Shown here: piece after piece, positions 17,037 to 24,851 of the stretch
Layout of the letters: every line of letters begins with the position of its first letter
Numbering within the stretch: position 1 is the stretch's first letter
Assembly: GCA_021741585.1 (NCBI GenBank)
Contig: JAIOXN010000001.1
Location: forward strand, 434,001 to 498,000
Source: Aquiluna sp.
GTDB lineage: Bacteria; Actinomycetota; Actinomycetes; Actinomycetales; Microbacteriaceae
Length of the DNA: 64,000 nucleotides
Direction of reading: 5' to 3'
Notes under the pieces: generated by a model
Database searches by the model: none
What the model was told of the DNA's origin: nothing
The model's input: only the letters and a program-made list of their open reading frames with translations
Position numbers and translations under genes: made by a program

Positions 17037-18221
17037 ATGAATACAAGAACGCAGAAGTGGTTCGCCCTTGCGGCGATTGCACTTCTTGCGATAAATCTTC
17101 GAACCGCGGTTTCTTCTATTTCTCCAGTGGTTAGTTTTATCCAGCAAGACATTCCATTACCGATTATCACACTCGGACTTCTCGGAATCGCAGCACCTTT
17201 GGCTTTCGCGGTTGCAACATCGCTTTCCTATCGACCCACCAGAAAGTTTGGGGTTGAAAAGACCATGACCTTGGTTGTGGCGATGATTGTTTTGGGACAC
17301 ATTTTGCGAGGTTTCGCGTGGGATTCTTCGGCCCTTTTTGCCGGCAGCCTGCTAGCGCTACTGGGTGCGGGAATGGGCAACGTGCTCTTGCCGGTGATGG
17401 TCAGAAAATACTTCTCAAACCGAGTTGGCGTGATCTCCAGCTTCTACATCACCCTCACTGCGATCTCTGCAACCGGAGCGTCCTTGGTTGCGGTGCCAGT
17501 CGCAGAGGCTTTTGGTTGGCGGTTCTCGCTCTCACAGTGGGCGCTGCTCGCGACTCTGACAATTCTTCCTCTGATTGCTCTTCTAAAGAACTCCAGGCCC
17601 GAGCCTCTGAAGCTTGATGCGGGAAGCAAAAAGGCAATTTGGAAATCCCCCACCGCCTGGGCAATCGCTGGAACCCAAGGGATGACATCGGTATTTGGTT
17701 ATGTGAGTTTTGCCTGGTTGCCGCTGTTGCTCATCGAGCACAATGGTGTGAGCGTTGCCGAAGGCGGCCTATTGCTCTCGCTCTTTGCAGTGATGGGGCT
17801 ACCGGCTTCGTTATTGGTGCCAATCCTTGCCTCTCACAATCCTAAATCGCATCGCTGGATTATTTGGTTCTCTGGCTTTACGGGAATGGCCGGCCCGCTT
17901 GGAGTACTTTTCGGTTCTGGTTCAGCACTGTGGTTTTGGGTGATTTTGATTGGACTTGGGCCCACCATGTTCCCTCTAGCTCTCACGCTGTTTAACCTGC
18001 GGTCAAGAGAGCGATCCACCGTGTTATCTGTTAGCGCATTTGGGCAGGGTGTTAGCTATGTCACCGCAACCATCGCAATCTTCACGGTTGGCATCATGCG
18101 CGAAATCACCGGTGGTTGGGAATTTGCCCTTTGGTTACTGTTTGGTTTTGCCGCCTTGAGCGTTGTGCTCGGAATTCAAATTGGCAAAAACCACTATGTG
18201 GATGACGAACTACAGCACTAA
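17037..18221 (+). CDS. MFS transporter, CynX/NimT family
   Basis: 394 aa, about 12 membrane segments. LLAINLRTAVSSISPVVSFI (about residues 17-36) is the typical N-terminal signature of the CynX/NimT (cyanate or 2-nitroimidazole) branch. GAGMGNVLLPVMVRKYF in the middle and GPTMFPLALTLFNLRSRE near residue 308 are also characteristic. Substrate not predictable. ATG 17037 follows the hisN stop directly (TAGATGA). The stop overlaps the glpX stop (CTAA at 18218-18221). Confidence 0.82.
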   Translation: MNTRTQKWFALAAIALLAINLRTAVSSISPVVSFIQQDIPLPIITLGLLGIAAPLAFAVATSLSYRPTRKFGVEKTMTLVVAMIVLGHILRGFAWDSSALFAGSLLALLGAGMGNVLLPVMVRKYFSNRVGVISSFYITLTAISATGASLVAVPVAEAFGWRFSLSQWALLATLTILPLIALLKNSRPEPLKLDAGSKKAIWKSPTAWAIAGTQGMTSVFGYVSFAWLPLLLIEHNGVSVAEGGLLLSLFAVMGLPASLLVPILASHNPKSHRWIIWFSGFTGMAGPLGVLFGSGSALWFWVILIGLGPTMFPLALTLFNLRSRERSTVLSVSAFGQGVSYVTATIAIFTVGIMREITGGWEFALWLLFGFAALSVVLGIQIGKNHYVDDELQH

Positions 18222-19198
18222 ATCCAGCGCGAGGCTTGATATTCGGCATGGACAGTGCGGAAAGTACCGGATAGCCCACGAATCACAATTGACTCAGTGA
18301 AAATCAGATCCCCTCGCTTTCTTACTCCAGACATCAATGCACCATCCGTTACGCCGGTTGCAACAAAAAATGTGTTGTCCGAGGCGACCATCTCGTTCAT
18401 CTCATAGACGTAATCAAACTTGAGGCCGGCTTCCTTGCCGCGCTCAAATTCGAAGTCTTCTTTTGGAGCCAAGACGCCCTGGATCAGACCACCGAGCGCC
18501 TTAATGCCGCAAGCTGTGACGATACCTTCGGGAGAACCACCGATACCGGCCGAGATATCGATTCTGGCGTTGTTTCTTGCTGCTTGGATGCCGGCAGCAA
18601 CATCACCATCTCGCAGGAGCCTGGTGGCCGCTCCAGCGCTTCTAACCTGTTCTATTAGCTCGTAGTTGTATTCGCGGTCCAGAATGGCCACAACCACCTC
18701 ACCAACCGGCTTCTGGGAGGCCTTGGCAAACTCTCGAATGTTTTCTCCGATGCTCTGGCGGATATCACAAACCCCAACACCCATCGAACCGGTCACTAAC
18801 TTGTCCATTTTGAATACTGCCGAGGCATCGAGCATTGAGCCGCGATCGGCAACCGCAATTACCGAGATAGCGTTTTGTCTCCCCGCAGCAGTCAAAGAGG
18901 TTCCATCAATTGGGTCAACCGCGATGTCGACCTTCGGACCAATTCCGGTACCTACGACTTCACCGTTGAAGAGCATCGGTGCATCGTCCTTTTCGCCCTC
19001 GCCAATGACGACTAATCCCTCGAAATTGACCGTGCCAAGAAATGCTCGCATCGCATCTACTGCAGCACCATCAGCGGCATTTTTATCGCCATGGCCAATA
19101 AAGGGGTAGGCGCGAATTGCTGCAGCTTCGGTTGCTCGAACTAGCTCCATCGCTAGGTTGCGGTCTGGGTGTAAAAAGGGTTGATTCTCTTTGGTCAT
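18218..19198 (-). CDS. glpX: Class II fructose-1,6-bisphosphatase
   Basis: 326-aa GlpX-type phosphatase of gluconeogenesis. VIGEGEKDDAPMLFNGE (about residue 64) and DPIDGTSLTAAGRQNAISVIAV (about 96-117) hold the metal-binding acids; ISAGIGGSPEGIVTA (about 215-229) is the substrate loop. GlpX is the usual and often only FBPase in actinobacteria. Start ATG 19198 has a TAGCCT box seven bases upstream instead of a ribosome binding site. Confidence 0.95.
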   Translation of the reverse strand: MTKENQPFLHPDRNLAMELVRATEAAAIRAYPFIGHGDKNAADGAAVDAMRAFLGTVNFEGLVVIGEGEKDDAPMLFNGEVVGTGIGPKVDIAVDPIDGTSLTAAGRQNAISVIAVADRGSMLDASAVFKMDKLVTGSMGVGVCDIRQSIGENIREFAKASQKPVGEVVVAILDREYNYELIEQVRSAGAATRLLRDGDVAAGIQAARNNARIDISAGIGGSPEGIVTACGIKALGGLIQGVLAPKEDFEFERGKEAGLKFDYVYEMNEMVASDNTFFVATGVTDGALMSGVRKRGDLIFTESIVIRGLSGTFRTVHAEYQASRWI

Positions 19199-19211
19199 AC
19201 CTTAGAGGCTA
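19199..19211 (-). promoter_or_regulatory. Candidate leaderless -10 box of glpX
   Basis: Minus-strand TAGCCT (19211-19206), seven bases, then ATG 19198. No Shine-Dalgarno sequence. Confidence 0.35.
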
Positions 19212-19222
19212 GTGCCAATGCG

Positions 19223-19591
19223 CTAATTGCCAGCAAACACGACGCCAACATCGGCACAACGCACCCGCACTGACTCCAGCAACGAATCTACTTGGTCGCT
19301 TGCTGCAACCGCCGGATCGGTCGACTTCAAGCCTTCACCGAGTTCCCTTAGGTCGCTTGCAAAGGATGTTGATAGCAGCCCTCTAACAGAATCTCCAATA
19401 AGTTCATCCACGCGAGTCACCACGCCAGAATCAACTAGGCCTGCGGCATAAGCCTCAGATAGCCCGGTGAGGGTTGATTCAAGCGCCCTGCAGGCGGCAG
19501 AATCAGCCGCTGCAGTCGCGATTTCAGTGCTGCAACCGGTAAGCATGCCTAGACCCAGAACCGAAGAGATAACCAATATTGTTTTTTTCAT
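19223..19591 (-). CDS. Small putative lipoprotein, unknown function
   Basis: 122 aa. A lysine-containing start, hydrophobic core and lipobox LTGC with Cys20 indicate a lipoprotein signal peptide; the mature chain would be about 103 residues anchored to the outer face of the membrane. The rest is predicted mainly helical, rich in Ala, Ser, Leu and Asp, with two further cysteines (about residues 34 and 111) that might pair outside the cell. No family recognised. It lies 24 bases upstream of glpX on the same strand; the link may be only positional. Confidence 0.65.
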   Translation of the reverse strand: MKKTILVISSVLGLGMLTGCSTEIATAAADSAACRALESTLTGLSEAYAAGLVDSGVVTRVDELIGDSVRGLLSTSFASDLRELGEGLKSTDPAVAASDQVDSLLESVRVRCADVGVVFAGN

Positions 19592-19659
19592 TGCACCAAA
19601 AACCTAGACTCTAGAAATTCAAACAGGCTGTGAATCGCTGTAATTCAAAGTAATAATCG

Positions 19660-19684
19660 GGAATCCCTCAGGCTAATTCGGGTT
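19660..19684 (+). promoter_or_regulatory. Candidate SigR promoter of cysK-cysE
   Basis: GGAAT (19660-19664), a 17-base spacer and GTT (19682-19684) match the SigR/SigH consensus, within the spacer range reported for actinobacteria. The predicted start site is near 19691, giving a leader of about 21 bases with AAGGA (19701-19705) before ATG 19712. sigR itself is encoded 7 kb away. Inference from consensus only. Confidence 0.5.
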
Positions 19685-19711
19685 ACACTTCCATGGTTCT
19701 AAGGATGAAAA

Positions 19712-20662
19712 ATGCGCGTTTATAACAACATCACTGAAGTATTCGGTAACACTCCACTGGTTCGCCTCAACCACGTATTGGGCGAGACCAAGGCAAATGT
19801 TTATGCCAAGTTGGAGTTCTACAACCCATCCTCTTCAGTCAAGGACCGCCTAGGTATTGCAATGGTTAACGCTGCTGAGGAGTCTGGTGAGCTCAAGCCA
19901 GGCGGAACCATCATTGAGGCCACCTCGGGAAACACCGGCATCGCGCTTGCCATGGTGGGAGCAGCCCGCGGCTACCGCACAATCATCGTGATGCCAGAAT
20001 CCATGAGCCTAGAACGCAAAATTTTGATCCGCGCATATGGCGCAGAGCTAGTTCTAACCCCTCCTGCAGAAGGAATGAAGGGTTCAGTTGCCAAAGCCGA
20101 AGAACTCGGCAGAGAAATTCCTGGTGCGGTTTTGGTTCGTCAGTTCGACAACCCTGCTGGCCCAAAGATTCACCGCGAGACCACAGCAGAGGAAATCTGG
20201 CGCGACCTAGATGGTCAGATCGATGTTTTGGTCGCTGGCAGCGGAACCGGCGGCACCATCACCGGAACCGGCCAGAGACTGCGCGAACTAAACCCAAACA
20301 TCAAGGTGTTTGCGGTTCAGCCTGCAGCATCCCCACTTTTGACCGGCGGCGAAGCTGCTGGCCACCCACTTGCTGGAATTGGACCAAACTTCATTCCGAG
20401 CATCTTGGACACTTCGGTTTATGACGAGGTCATCTCCGCACCAAACGATGTCGCATTTGAATACGCTCGCAAAACTTCTGCCGAAGAGGGCATCTTGGCA
20501 GGCATCTCATCGGGCGCTGCAGTCTGGGCGGCAGCACAGATTGCATCCCGCGAAGAATTTGCGGGCAAGAACATCGTGGTAATCATTCCATCATTTGGTG
20601 AGAGGTATGTTTCCTCAACTCTTTACCGCGACCTACAAGACGAATACCAAAGCAAGTCTTGA
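19712..20662 (+). CDS. cysK: Cysteine synthase A (O-acetylserine sulfhydrylase)
   Basis: 316-aa PLP enzyme converting O-acetylserine and sulfide to cysteine. The PLP lysine is K44 in SSSVKDRLG; TSGNTGIALA near residue 71 binds the substrate carboxylate; GTGGTITGTGQ near residue 178 binds the PLP phosphate. Ribosome binding site AAGGA at 19701. Overlaps cysE by four bases (TTGA), so the pair is an operon that may also assemble as the cysteine synthase complex. Product cysteine would feed both mycothiol and, via sulfide balance, metY. A SigR-like promoter lies upstream. Confidence 0.96.
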   Translation: MRVYNNITEVFGNTPLVRLNHVLGETKANVYAKLEFYNPSSSVKDRLGIAMVNAAEESGELKPGGTIIEATSGNTGIALAMVGAARGYRTIIVMPESMSLERKILIRAYGAELVLTPPAEGMKGSVAKAEELGREIPGAVLVRQFDNPAGPKIHRETTAEEIWRDLDGQIDVLVAGSGTGGTITGTGQRLRELNPNIKVFAVQPAASPLLTGGEAAGHPLAGIGPNFIPSILDTSVYDEVISAPNDVAFEYARKTSAEEGILAGISSGAAVWAAAQIASREEFAGKNIVVIIPSFGERYVSSTLYRDLQDEYQSKS

Positions 20663-21189
20663 GCATCGGAGAAGACATTAGGACGGGGCTTGAGAAAGAC
20701 CCTGCCACCCTTAGTGCGATTGAACTGATTCTCACATCCCCTGGTTTGCACGCAATTTGGACATATCGCTTTGCCCACAAACTTTGGAAGCTGAAGCTTA
20801 GAATCCTGGCTCGCGTGGTTTCCAACTGGGCCAAGTTTTGGACCGGAATTGAGATTCACCCCGGAGCGACAATCGGCAGGCGCCTAGTTATCGACCACGG
20901 TGTTGGAATCGTTATCGGTGAAACTGCAATTATTGGTGACGATGTCTTGATGTATCACGGAGTAACCCTTGGTGGAAAGACCCTTGACCCCGTGAAGCGC
21001 CACCCAACCGTTGGAAACAAGGTCACTTTGGGTGCTGGTTCAAAACTTATTGGAAACATCACGATCGGTGATGGATGTGCAGTTGGAGCAAATGCCGTTG
21101 TAACAAAGAACATGCCTGCAGGCACGGTTGCGGTTGGCTTCAACGCTCGCCTGCTGAATCTAATCGGCGACGAGTTCTACATCATTTAG
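20659..21189 (+). CDS. cysE: Serine O-acetyltransferase
   Basis: 176 aa, the short (EpsC-like) form, lacking part of the N-terminal helical region of the E. coli enzyme. A left-handed beta-helix of hexapeptide repeats runs from about residue 65 to 150; DHGVGIVIGETA holds the catalytic His, and MYHGVTLGG and KRHPTVGN follow. The TTG start overlaps the cysK stop. It supplies O-acetylserine to CysK and is usually feedback-inhibited by cysteine. Its last eight bases overlap the convergent unknown gene. Confidence 0.94.
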   Translation: MSIGEDIRTGLEKDPATLSAIELILTSPGLHAIWTYRFAHKLWKLKLRILARVVSNWAKFWTGIEIHPGATIGRRLVIDHGVGIVIGETAIIGDDVLMYHGVTLGGKTLDPVKRHPTVGNKVTLGAGSKLIGNITIGDGCAVGANAVVTKNMPAGTVAVGFNARLLNLIGDEFYII

Positions 21190-21568
21190 AGCTGTTTTTG
21201 AAATACATGCAGCTCCAGAGGCTGTCTATCCCAACCTGTCTTGTGCCCTGTATCCCATGAGGCTTTAGGGTTTGCCAGGTTGCATCTCTAGATAAATCCG
21301 TGCCCAGATGTGGTTTCTTTGGATAGAAGACCCAGAAGGTAATGCGCTGGTCCCAGATCTCTTTTAGCTGAGGAATAATGGCCTCTAGCTCCGATTTATT
21401 CTCGACAAAAACAAACAGTGAAGGGCTTTTTCCTTCGAGCACTAGGTCTTTAGCTTTTGCAAAATCCACTGACCAAGGGTGAATATCGCCGAGGTCGATA
21501 TCAAGCGCAAGCTTGATAGCTGGAACCTGGATTCCCTCCGGGATGAACATTTTCTTTGCAAGACTCAC
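21182..21568 (-). CDS. Conserved hypothetical protein (DUF3052-like)
   Basis: 128-aa cytoplasmic protein without signal peptide or membrane segment. The central part SLFVFVENKSELEAIIPQL and the following FWVFYPKKPHLGTDLSRDATW resemble DUF3052-type actinobacterial proteins of unknown role; the match is from memory and tentative. The GTG start at 21568 is supported by a TAGGAT box six bases upstream; an ATG seven codons in is the alternative. The 3' end overlaps cysE by eight bases. Confidence 0.65.
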   Translation of the reverse strand: MSLAKKMFIPEGIQVPAIKLALDIDLGDIHPWSVDFAKAKDLVLEGKSPSLFVFVENKSELEAIIPQLKEIWDQRITFWVFYPKKPHLGTDLSRDATWQTLKPHGIQGTRQVGIDSLWSCMYFKNSSK

Positions 21569-21580
21569 CCAAAAATCCTA
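21569..21580 (-). promoter_or_regulatory. Candidate leaderless -10 box of the DUF3052-like gene
   Basis: Minus-strand TAGGAT (21580-21575), six bases, then GTG 21568. It favours the GTG over the downstream ATG. Confidence 0.4.
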
Positions 21581-21630
21581 GGCAAAAGCAATCGGTTAAC
21601 CCACCGTTCACCAAAGAATTAACCAGGTGA

Positions 21631-22002
21631 CTAGATATCTAGCTTGGGGTAACGCTCTCTAATGTCCTTGAGACGAGTTTCGACGAGCGCAACTAACAGC
21701 TCGTCACTCAGGCGCTCATCTTGGCTGAATTGAAAACCACCTTCGGTTTGTTTTTTGTCACCCAGCAAATGTGAAAGTTTTGGGATCACAGACCCGGAGT
21801 GTGGATAGTAGGCGAGGTGATTCTTCCAGGCCGCATAACCCGCTACCGCCTTGCCCTGAAGCTTTATGCAAGGCATGGAATAAGACAAAGACTCTTCGCC
21901 ACCTGGTATTAGTGCTAACAGCCTCTCCCGTAAATCCTGCAAGGCGAGACGCTTATCCTCGGAAACGGAGGAAAGGTATGCATCCACATCATTTTTAGAC
22001 AT
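21631..22002 (-). CDS. DUF1801 family protein (YdhG/YjhG-like)
   Basis: 123 aa with the DUF1801 pattern: an N-terminal helix (VDAYLSSVSEDKRLALQDLR), PGGEESLSYSMPCIKL and VAGYAAWKNHLAYYPHSG. Relatives include Bacillus FraC-like 'iron chaperone' proteins, but the biochemical role of the family is not firmly known. No membrane segment. Lies nine bases after the desaturase gene on the same strand. Confidence 0.7.
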   Translation of the reverse strand: MSKNDVDAYLSSVSEDKRLALQDLRERLLALIPGGEESLSYSMPCIKLQGKAVAGYAAWKNHLAYYPHSGSVIPKLSHLLGDKKQTEGGFQFSQDERLSDELLVALVETRLKDIRERYPKLDI

Positions 22003-22014
22003 GGTGAAAAACTA
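22003..22014 (-). promoter_or_regulatory. Candidate leaderless -10 box of the DUF1801 gene
   Basis: Minus-strand TAGTTT (22014-22009), six bases, then ATG 22002. The box uses the desaturase stop codon, so coincidence is possible. Confidence 0.25.
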
Positions 22015-23097
22015 GTTGCGCGGGCGCAACTCCGCAACCATTGGGCAGACAAATGGGTCGGCATTATTGCTCAAGCCAACTTTGTTGAGGTGCTTCATGA
22101 TCGCAATGTAACTTGCCAAAAGATTCATCTCAACCATGGTTACATCATTCGAGCGGCAGTATTCAGAAACGATGGTGTGAGCCTTGCGCAAATAGGGCCT
22201 TGCCATTGCGGGAAACAAGTGGTGCTCAACTTGATAGTTCAAGCCGCCCATCAGGTTGTCCTTTAGCCAAGAACCACGAATGTTTCTGGAGGTTAGAACC
22301 TGTCTTGAGAAAAAGTCCAACTTTGAATCTTTGGAGATCAAGGGCATTCCCTTGTGGTTTGGCGCAAAGGCTGCTCCCATGAAGAATCCAAAACTCAGCA
22401 TCATCACAAACCAGAGTGCGATTGCCCAGAGTGGGCCAAACATGATTGCCATCACCACGTATGGGAAGCTCTGGCGAATCACCATGAGCGAGAACTCCAA
22501 AAGGCGAACAGAGAGCTTGCGGTCTGTTCTTCTCAAACCAACCATCGAGTCAAGCAGCAAATCAAAACCGGTGAACAATAGCAAAAACGGAAATAGGTAA
22601 CCCTGGCGGTCAGAGAACCAACGCTCGATTCCCTTTTTGGATTCTTTAGATTCGGTTGTGAAACTCAAAACTCGAATCGCGATATCTGGATCCTCGCCAA
22701 TCTGGTTTGGACGCTGATGGTGCTTATTGTGCTTGCGCAACCAAAATCCATAGGAAAGTCCTGCAAAAAGATTTGCCAGGATCAAGCCGGTCCAGTCATT
22801 TAGTTTGTTGTTTTTGAAAATCTGTCGGTGAGAGGCTTCATGGGCAATAAAGCCATACTGAGCACTCATGATTCCCAAGAGAGCCGCTAGTGCGAAGCCT
22901 GCGATTATCCACCAGGTGCTGTGGCTGGTTGCCCAAGCAATAAAACCGGCGCCCACCCAAAGCGTTGAGGCAATTAGCGAAATGACAACCAAGCGAATGA
23001 TGTAAAAGCTTGGTTTTTTCTCCAAGAGACCGGCACCACGAACCAACTCGAGGACTTGGGCAAAATTTGTTTGGGTTCTAGGAGCAATGACCGTCAT
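22012..23097 (-). CDS. Membrane fatty acid desaturase, front-end/acyl-lipid type
   Basis: 361-aa di-iron membrane desaturase. Three histidine boxes are visible: HEASH (86-90), HNKHH (123-127) and QVEHH (289-293). Gln in place of the first His of box three marks the front-end (delta-5/delta-6-like) and DesA3-like groups. Hydrophobic segments lie at about 33-55, 62-82, 105-118, 168-182 and 210-245. There is no fused cytochrome b5; electrons probably come from a separate ferredoxin or flavoprotein reductase. In M. tuberculosis the related desA3 also lies near sigH-aroA. Regiospecificity cannot be read from sequence. Likely role is membrane fluidity. Confidence 0.88.
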   Translation of the reverse strand: MTVIAPRTQTNFAQVLELVRGAGLLEKKPSFYIIRLVVISLIASTLWVGAGFIAWATSHSTWWIIAGFALAALLGIMSAQYGFIAHEASHRQIFKNNKLNDWTGLILANLFAGLSYGFWLRKHNKHHQRPNQIGEDPDIAIRVLSFTTESKESKKGIERWFSDRQGYLFPFLLLFTGFDLLLDSMVGLRRTDRKLSVRLLEFSLMVIRQSFPYVVMAIMFGPLWAIALWFVMMLSFGFFMGAAFAPNHKGMPLISKDSKLDFFSRQVLTSRNIRGSWLKDNLMGGLNYQVEHHLFPAMARPYLRKAHTIVSEYCRSNDVTMVEMNLLASYIAIMKHLNKVGLSNNADPFVCPMVAELRPRN

Positions 23098-23109
23098 TAG
23101 CGCAGTCTA
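23098..23109 (-). promoter_or_regulatory. Candidate leaderless -10 box of the desaturase gene
   Basis: Minus-strand TAGACT (23109-23104), six bases, then ATG 23097. No Shine-Dalgarno sequence. Confidence 0.42.
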
Positions 23110-23147
23110 GAACAGCGATTCAAAAACAAAGCCGCACCGCACCAAAC

Positions 23148-23534
23148 TCACAGTTTGTAGGAGTCGACTTCAATCTCAACCAGCATGTTCGGGTTGATGA
23201 ATTTGATACCTGCCAACATCGTTGCAGCTGGTCGAATCTTTGAGAACAGCTCTCCGTTTGCTTTTCCTGCGGCATCCATATCTGCCTCATTGGCAAGATA
23301 AATCCGCACTCGAACAACATCATCAAGTGTGTGACCGGCTTGCGCCAGAGCCTTTTCAACCACCTGGTAGGCAACCTTAGTTTGACCGTAGGCATCGCCT
23401 TCGTGCTGCAGCACGCCATCAACTGTCGCGGTGGTGCCAGAAACATGAACAAATGGACCGGTCACGGTGGCTCTGGAGTAACCGATGATTTCTTCCCATG
23501 GGCCACCGGATGAGATGAGCTTGTCTGCCGCCAT
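23148..23534 (-). CDS. RidA family protein (YjgF/YER057c/UK114)
   Basis: 128 aa, whole-length RidA fold. YSRATVTGPFVHVSGTTA near residues 19-36 and the C-terminal MLAGIKFINPNMLVEIEVDSY with a conserved aromatic/Glu context are typical; DDVVRVRIYLANEADMD sits in the middle. The catalytic Arg of true RidA (position equivalent to R105, in the RPA motif) is present as IRPAATML, so imine/enamine deaminase activity is plausible. It would protect against 2-aminoacrylate released by PLP enzymes such as IlvA. Start ATG 23534 behind AAGGAATAGG. Confidence 0.85.
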   Translation of the reverse strand: MAADKLISSGGPWEEIIGYSRATVTGPFVHVSGTTATVDGVLQHEGDAYGQTKVAYQVVEKALAQAGHTLDDVVRVRIYLANEADMDAAGKANGELFSKIRPAATMLAGIKFINPNMLVEIEVDSYKL

Positions 23535-23558
23535 GTCTATTCCTATTCCTTGTTGCTA

Positions 23559-23951
23559 CTAGTTGCTGCTGTTTAGTGGTGCCGAGAACTCCCAGGTATA
23601 ACCGCTTGGGTCCGCGATTGTAAGAGTTCTAATCCCCCATGAGCGATCCATCGGACCATTCAGAATAGTCACGCCCTTGCTAGTGAGCTTTTCAGCGAGC
23701 AAATCAACCTCTGGGACCTGAATCGTGAATAGACTGCTGCTGGCAGCGGACGTGTCTGCAATTAGCATTGGAGACACAAGTTCCGGAGCACTTTTGGTTG
23801 GAATTAGATTCAAAACCGTTCCACCAAGACCAAAAACACAAGAACCAGCATCTTGATAAACGATCTCGAGTTCCATGAGCTCCCGATAAAACTCAATCGA
23901 TGCGCCTAGGTCTTTGCAGTAAAGCGTGATTGCAAAAAGTTCGTGAGACAC
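23559..23951 (-). CDS. VOC family (glyoxalase/bleomycin resistance-like) protein
   Basis: 130 aa with the paired beta-alpha-beta-beta-beta units of the vicinal oxygen chelate fold: FAITLYCKDLGASIEFYREL at the N-terminus and SWGIRTLTIADPSGYTWEFS at the C-terminus. Family members include glyoxalases, dioxygenases and drug-binding proteins; specificity cannot be read. The GTG start lies directly against the upstream DMT transporter stop, implying cotranscription. Confidence 0.78.
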   Translation of the reverse strand: MSHELFAITLYCKDLGASIEFYRELMELEIVYQDAGSCVFGLGGTVLNLIPTKSAPELVSPMLIADTSAASSSLFTIQVPEVDLLAEKLTSKGVTILNGPMDRSWGIRTLTIADPSGYTWEFSAPLNSSN

Positions 23952-24842
23952 CTAAGCCCCCAAATTCTTGGCTGGCCGGTCCTTGCCGCCAGCCAAATAG
24001 AGCCCAATTGTAATCAGCGGAATGCCCACCAAAAGCCCAGGAGTCACAGGTTCATCCAAAAATATTGTTCCCAATAGGAGCGCCACAGCGGTATTCACGT
24101 AGGTAATCAGGCTCGCCTTGGCTGGGCCAATGATTTTGATTAGCGCAAAGAAAATCACAAAGGCGAGTGCGGAGCAGACCACCCCAAGCACTATAAGAGC
24201 AATAACCGCGGTGTTGGTTGCAGTTGAAAGTTCTGCCGGCAAAAGCGGGACTGAAAACGGTGCGTATAAAACAGCAACTATTGCCATGGAGAGGCCGATA
24301 ACACCAGCGGTCGGGACATCTTTGAGCTTGATGCTAGCCATCACAGGGGCGATCGAATATCCAAGAGCGGCGCCAACAACAGCCAGGACCCAAATTGGTT
24401 GAATATGTCCGGCTAGCGAGTCGATGCCAACCAGAGTTGCTACGCCTATAAACCCAATGATCATTCCGGCAAGCGGTCTTGGCCTAAGCGCCTTGCGATC
24501 CTTGAGGAATATCGCCAAAATCGCGACCGCAAAAAATGGCACCGTTGAAATGAGCAGCCCTGCCAGACCAGAAGAGATCGACTTCTCGGCTTCTGTGATC
24601 AGATACCAAGGCCCAACCATTTCCAATACCGCGAAGAGCAAAACATATGGCCAAGCCTTGAGCGCAGGCTTTAGTACCCCAGTTGCAGCAGCATATGGAA
24701 CCAGCACCAAGGCCCCAATCAACGTCCTACCGAAGACGATAGATGGCGTGGAAAAGCTCTCGAGTGCAAGTGCGATGAAGAAGTATGGCAAGCCCCAAAA
24801 GATACCGGCGGCAAGAAATAAAATTAGACCTTTTTTGGGCAC
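23952..24842 (-). CDS. EamA/DMT superfamily transporter
   Basis: 296 aa, about ten hydrophobic helices in two EamA repeats (about residues 4-135 and 150-285). The N-terminal FLAAGIFWGLPYFFIALAL and C-terminal YVNTAVALLLGTIFLDEPVTPGLLVG are classic DMT features. Such proteins export amino acids or metabolites; the substrate is unknown. GTG start. Nine bases downstream of the beta-CASP gene. Confidence 0.85.
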   Translation of the reverse strand: MPKKGLILFLAAGIFWGLPYFFIALALESFSTPSIVFGRTLIGALVLVPYAAATGVLKPALKAWPYVLLFAVLEMVGPWYLITEAEKSISSGLAGLLISTVPFFAVAILAIFLKDRKALRPRPLAGMIIGFIGVATLVGIDSLAGHIQPIWVLAVVGAALGYSIAPVMASIKLKDVPTAGVIGLSMAIVAVLYAPFSVPLLPAELSTATNTAVIALIVLGVVCSALAFVIFFALIKIIGPAKASLITYVNTAVALLLGTIFLDEPVTPGLLVGIPLITIGLYLAGGKDRPAKNLGA

Positions 24843-24851
24843 CGCAGAAGT

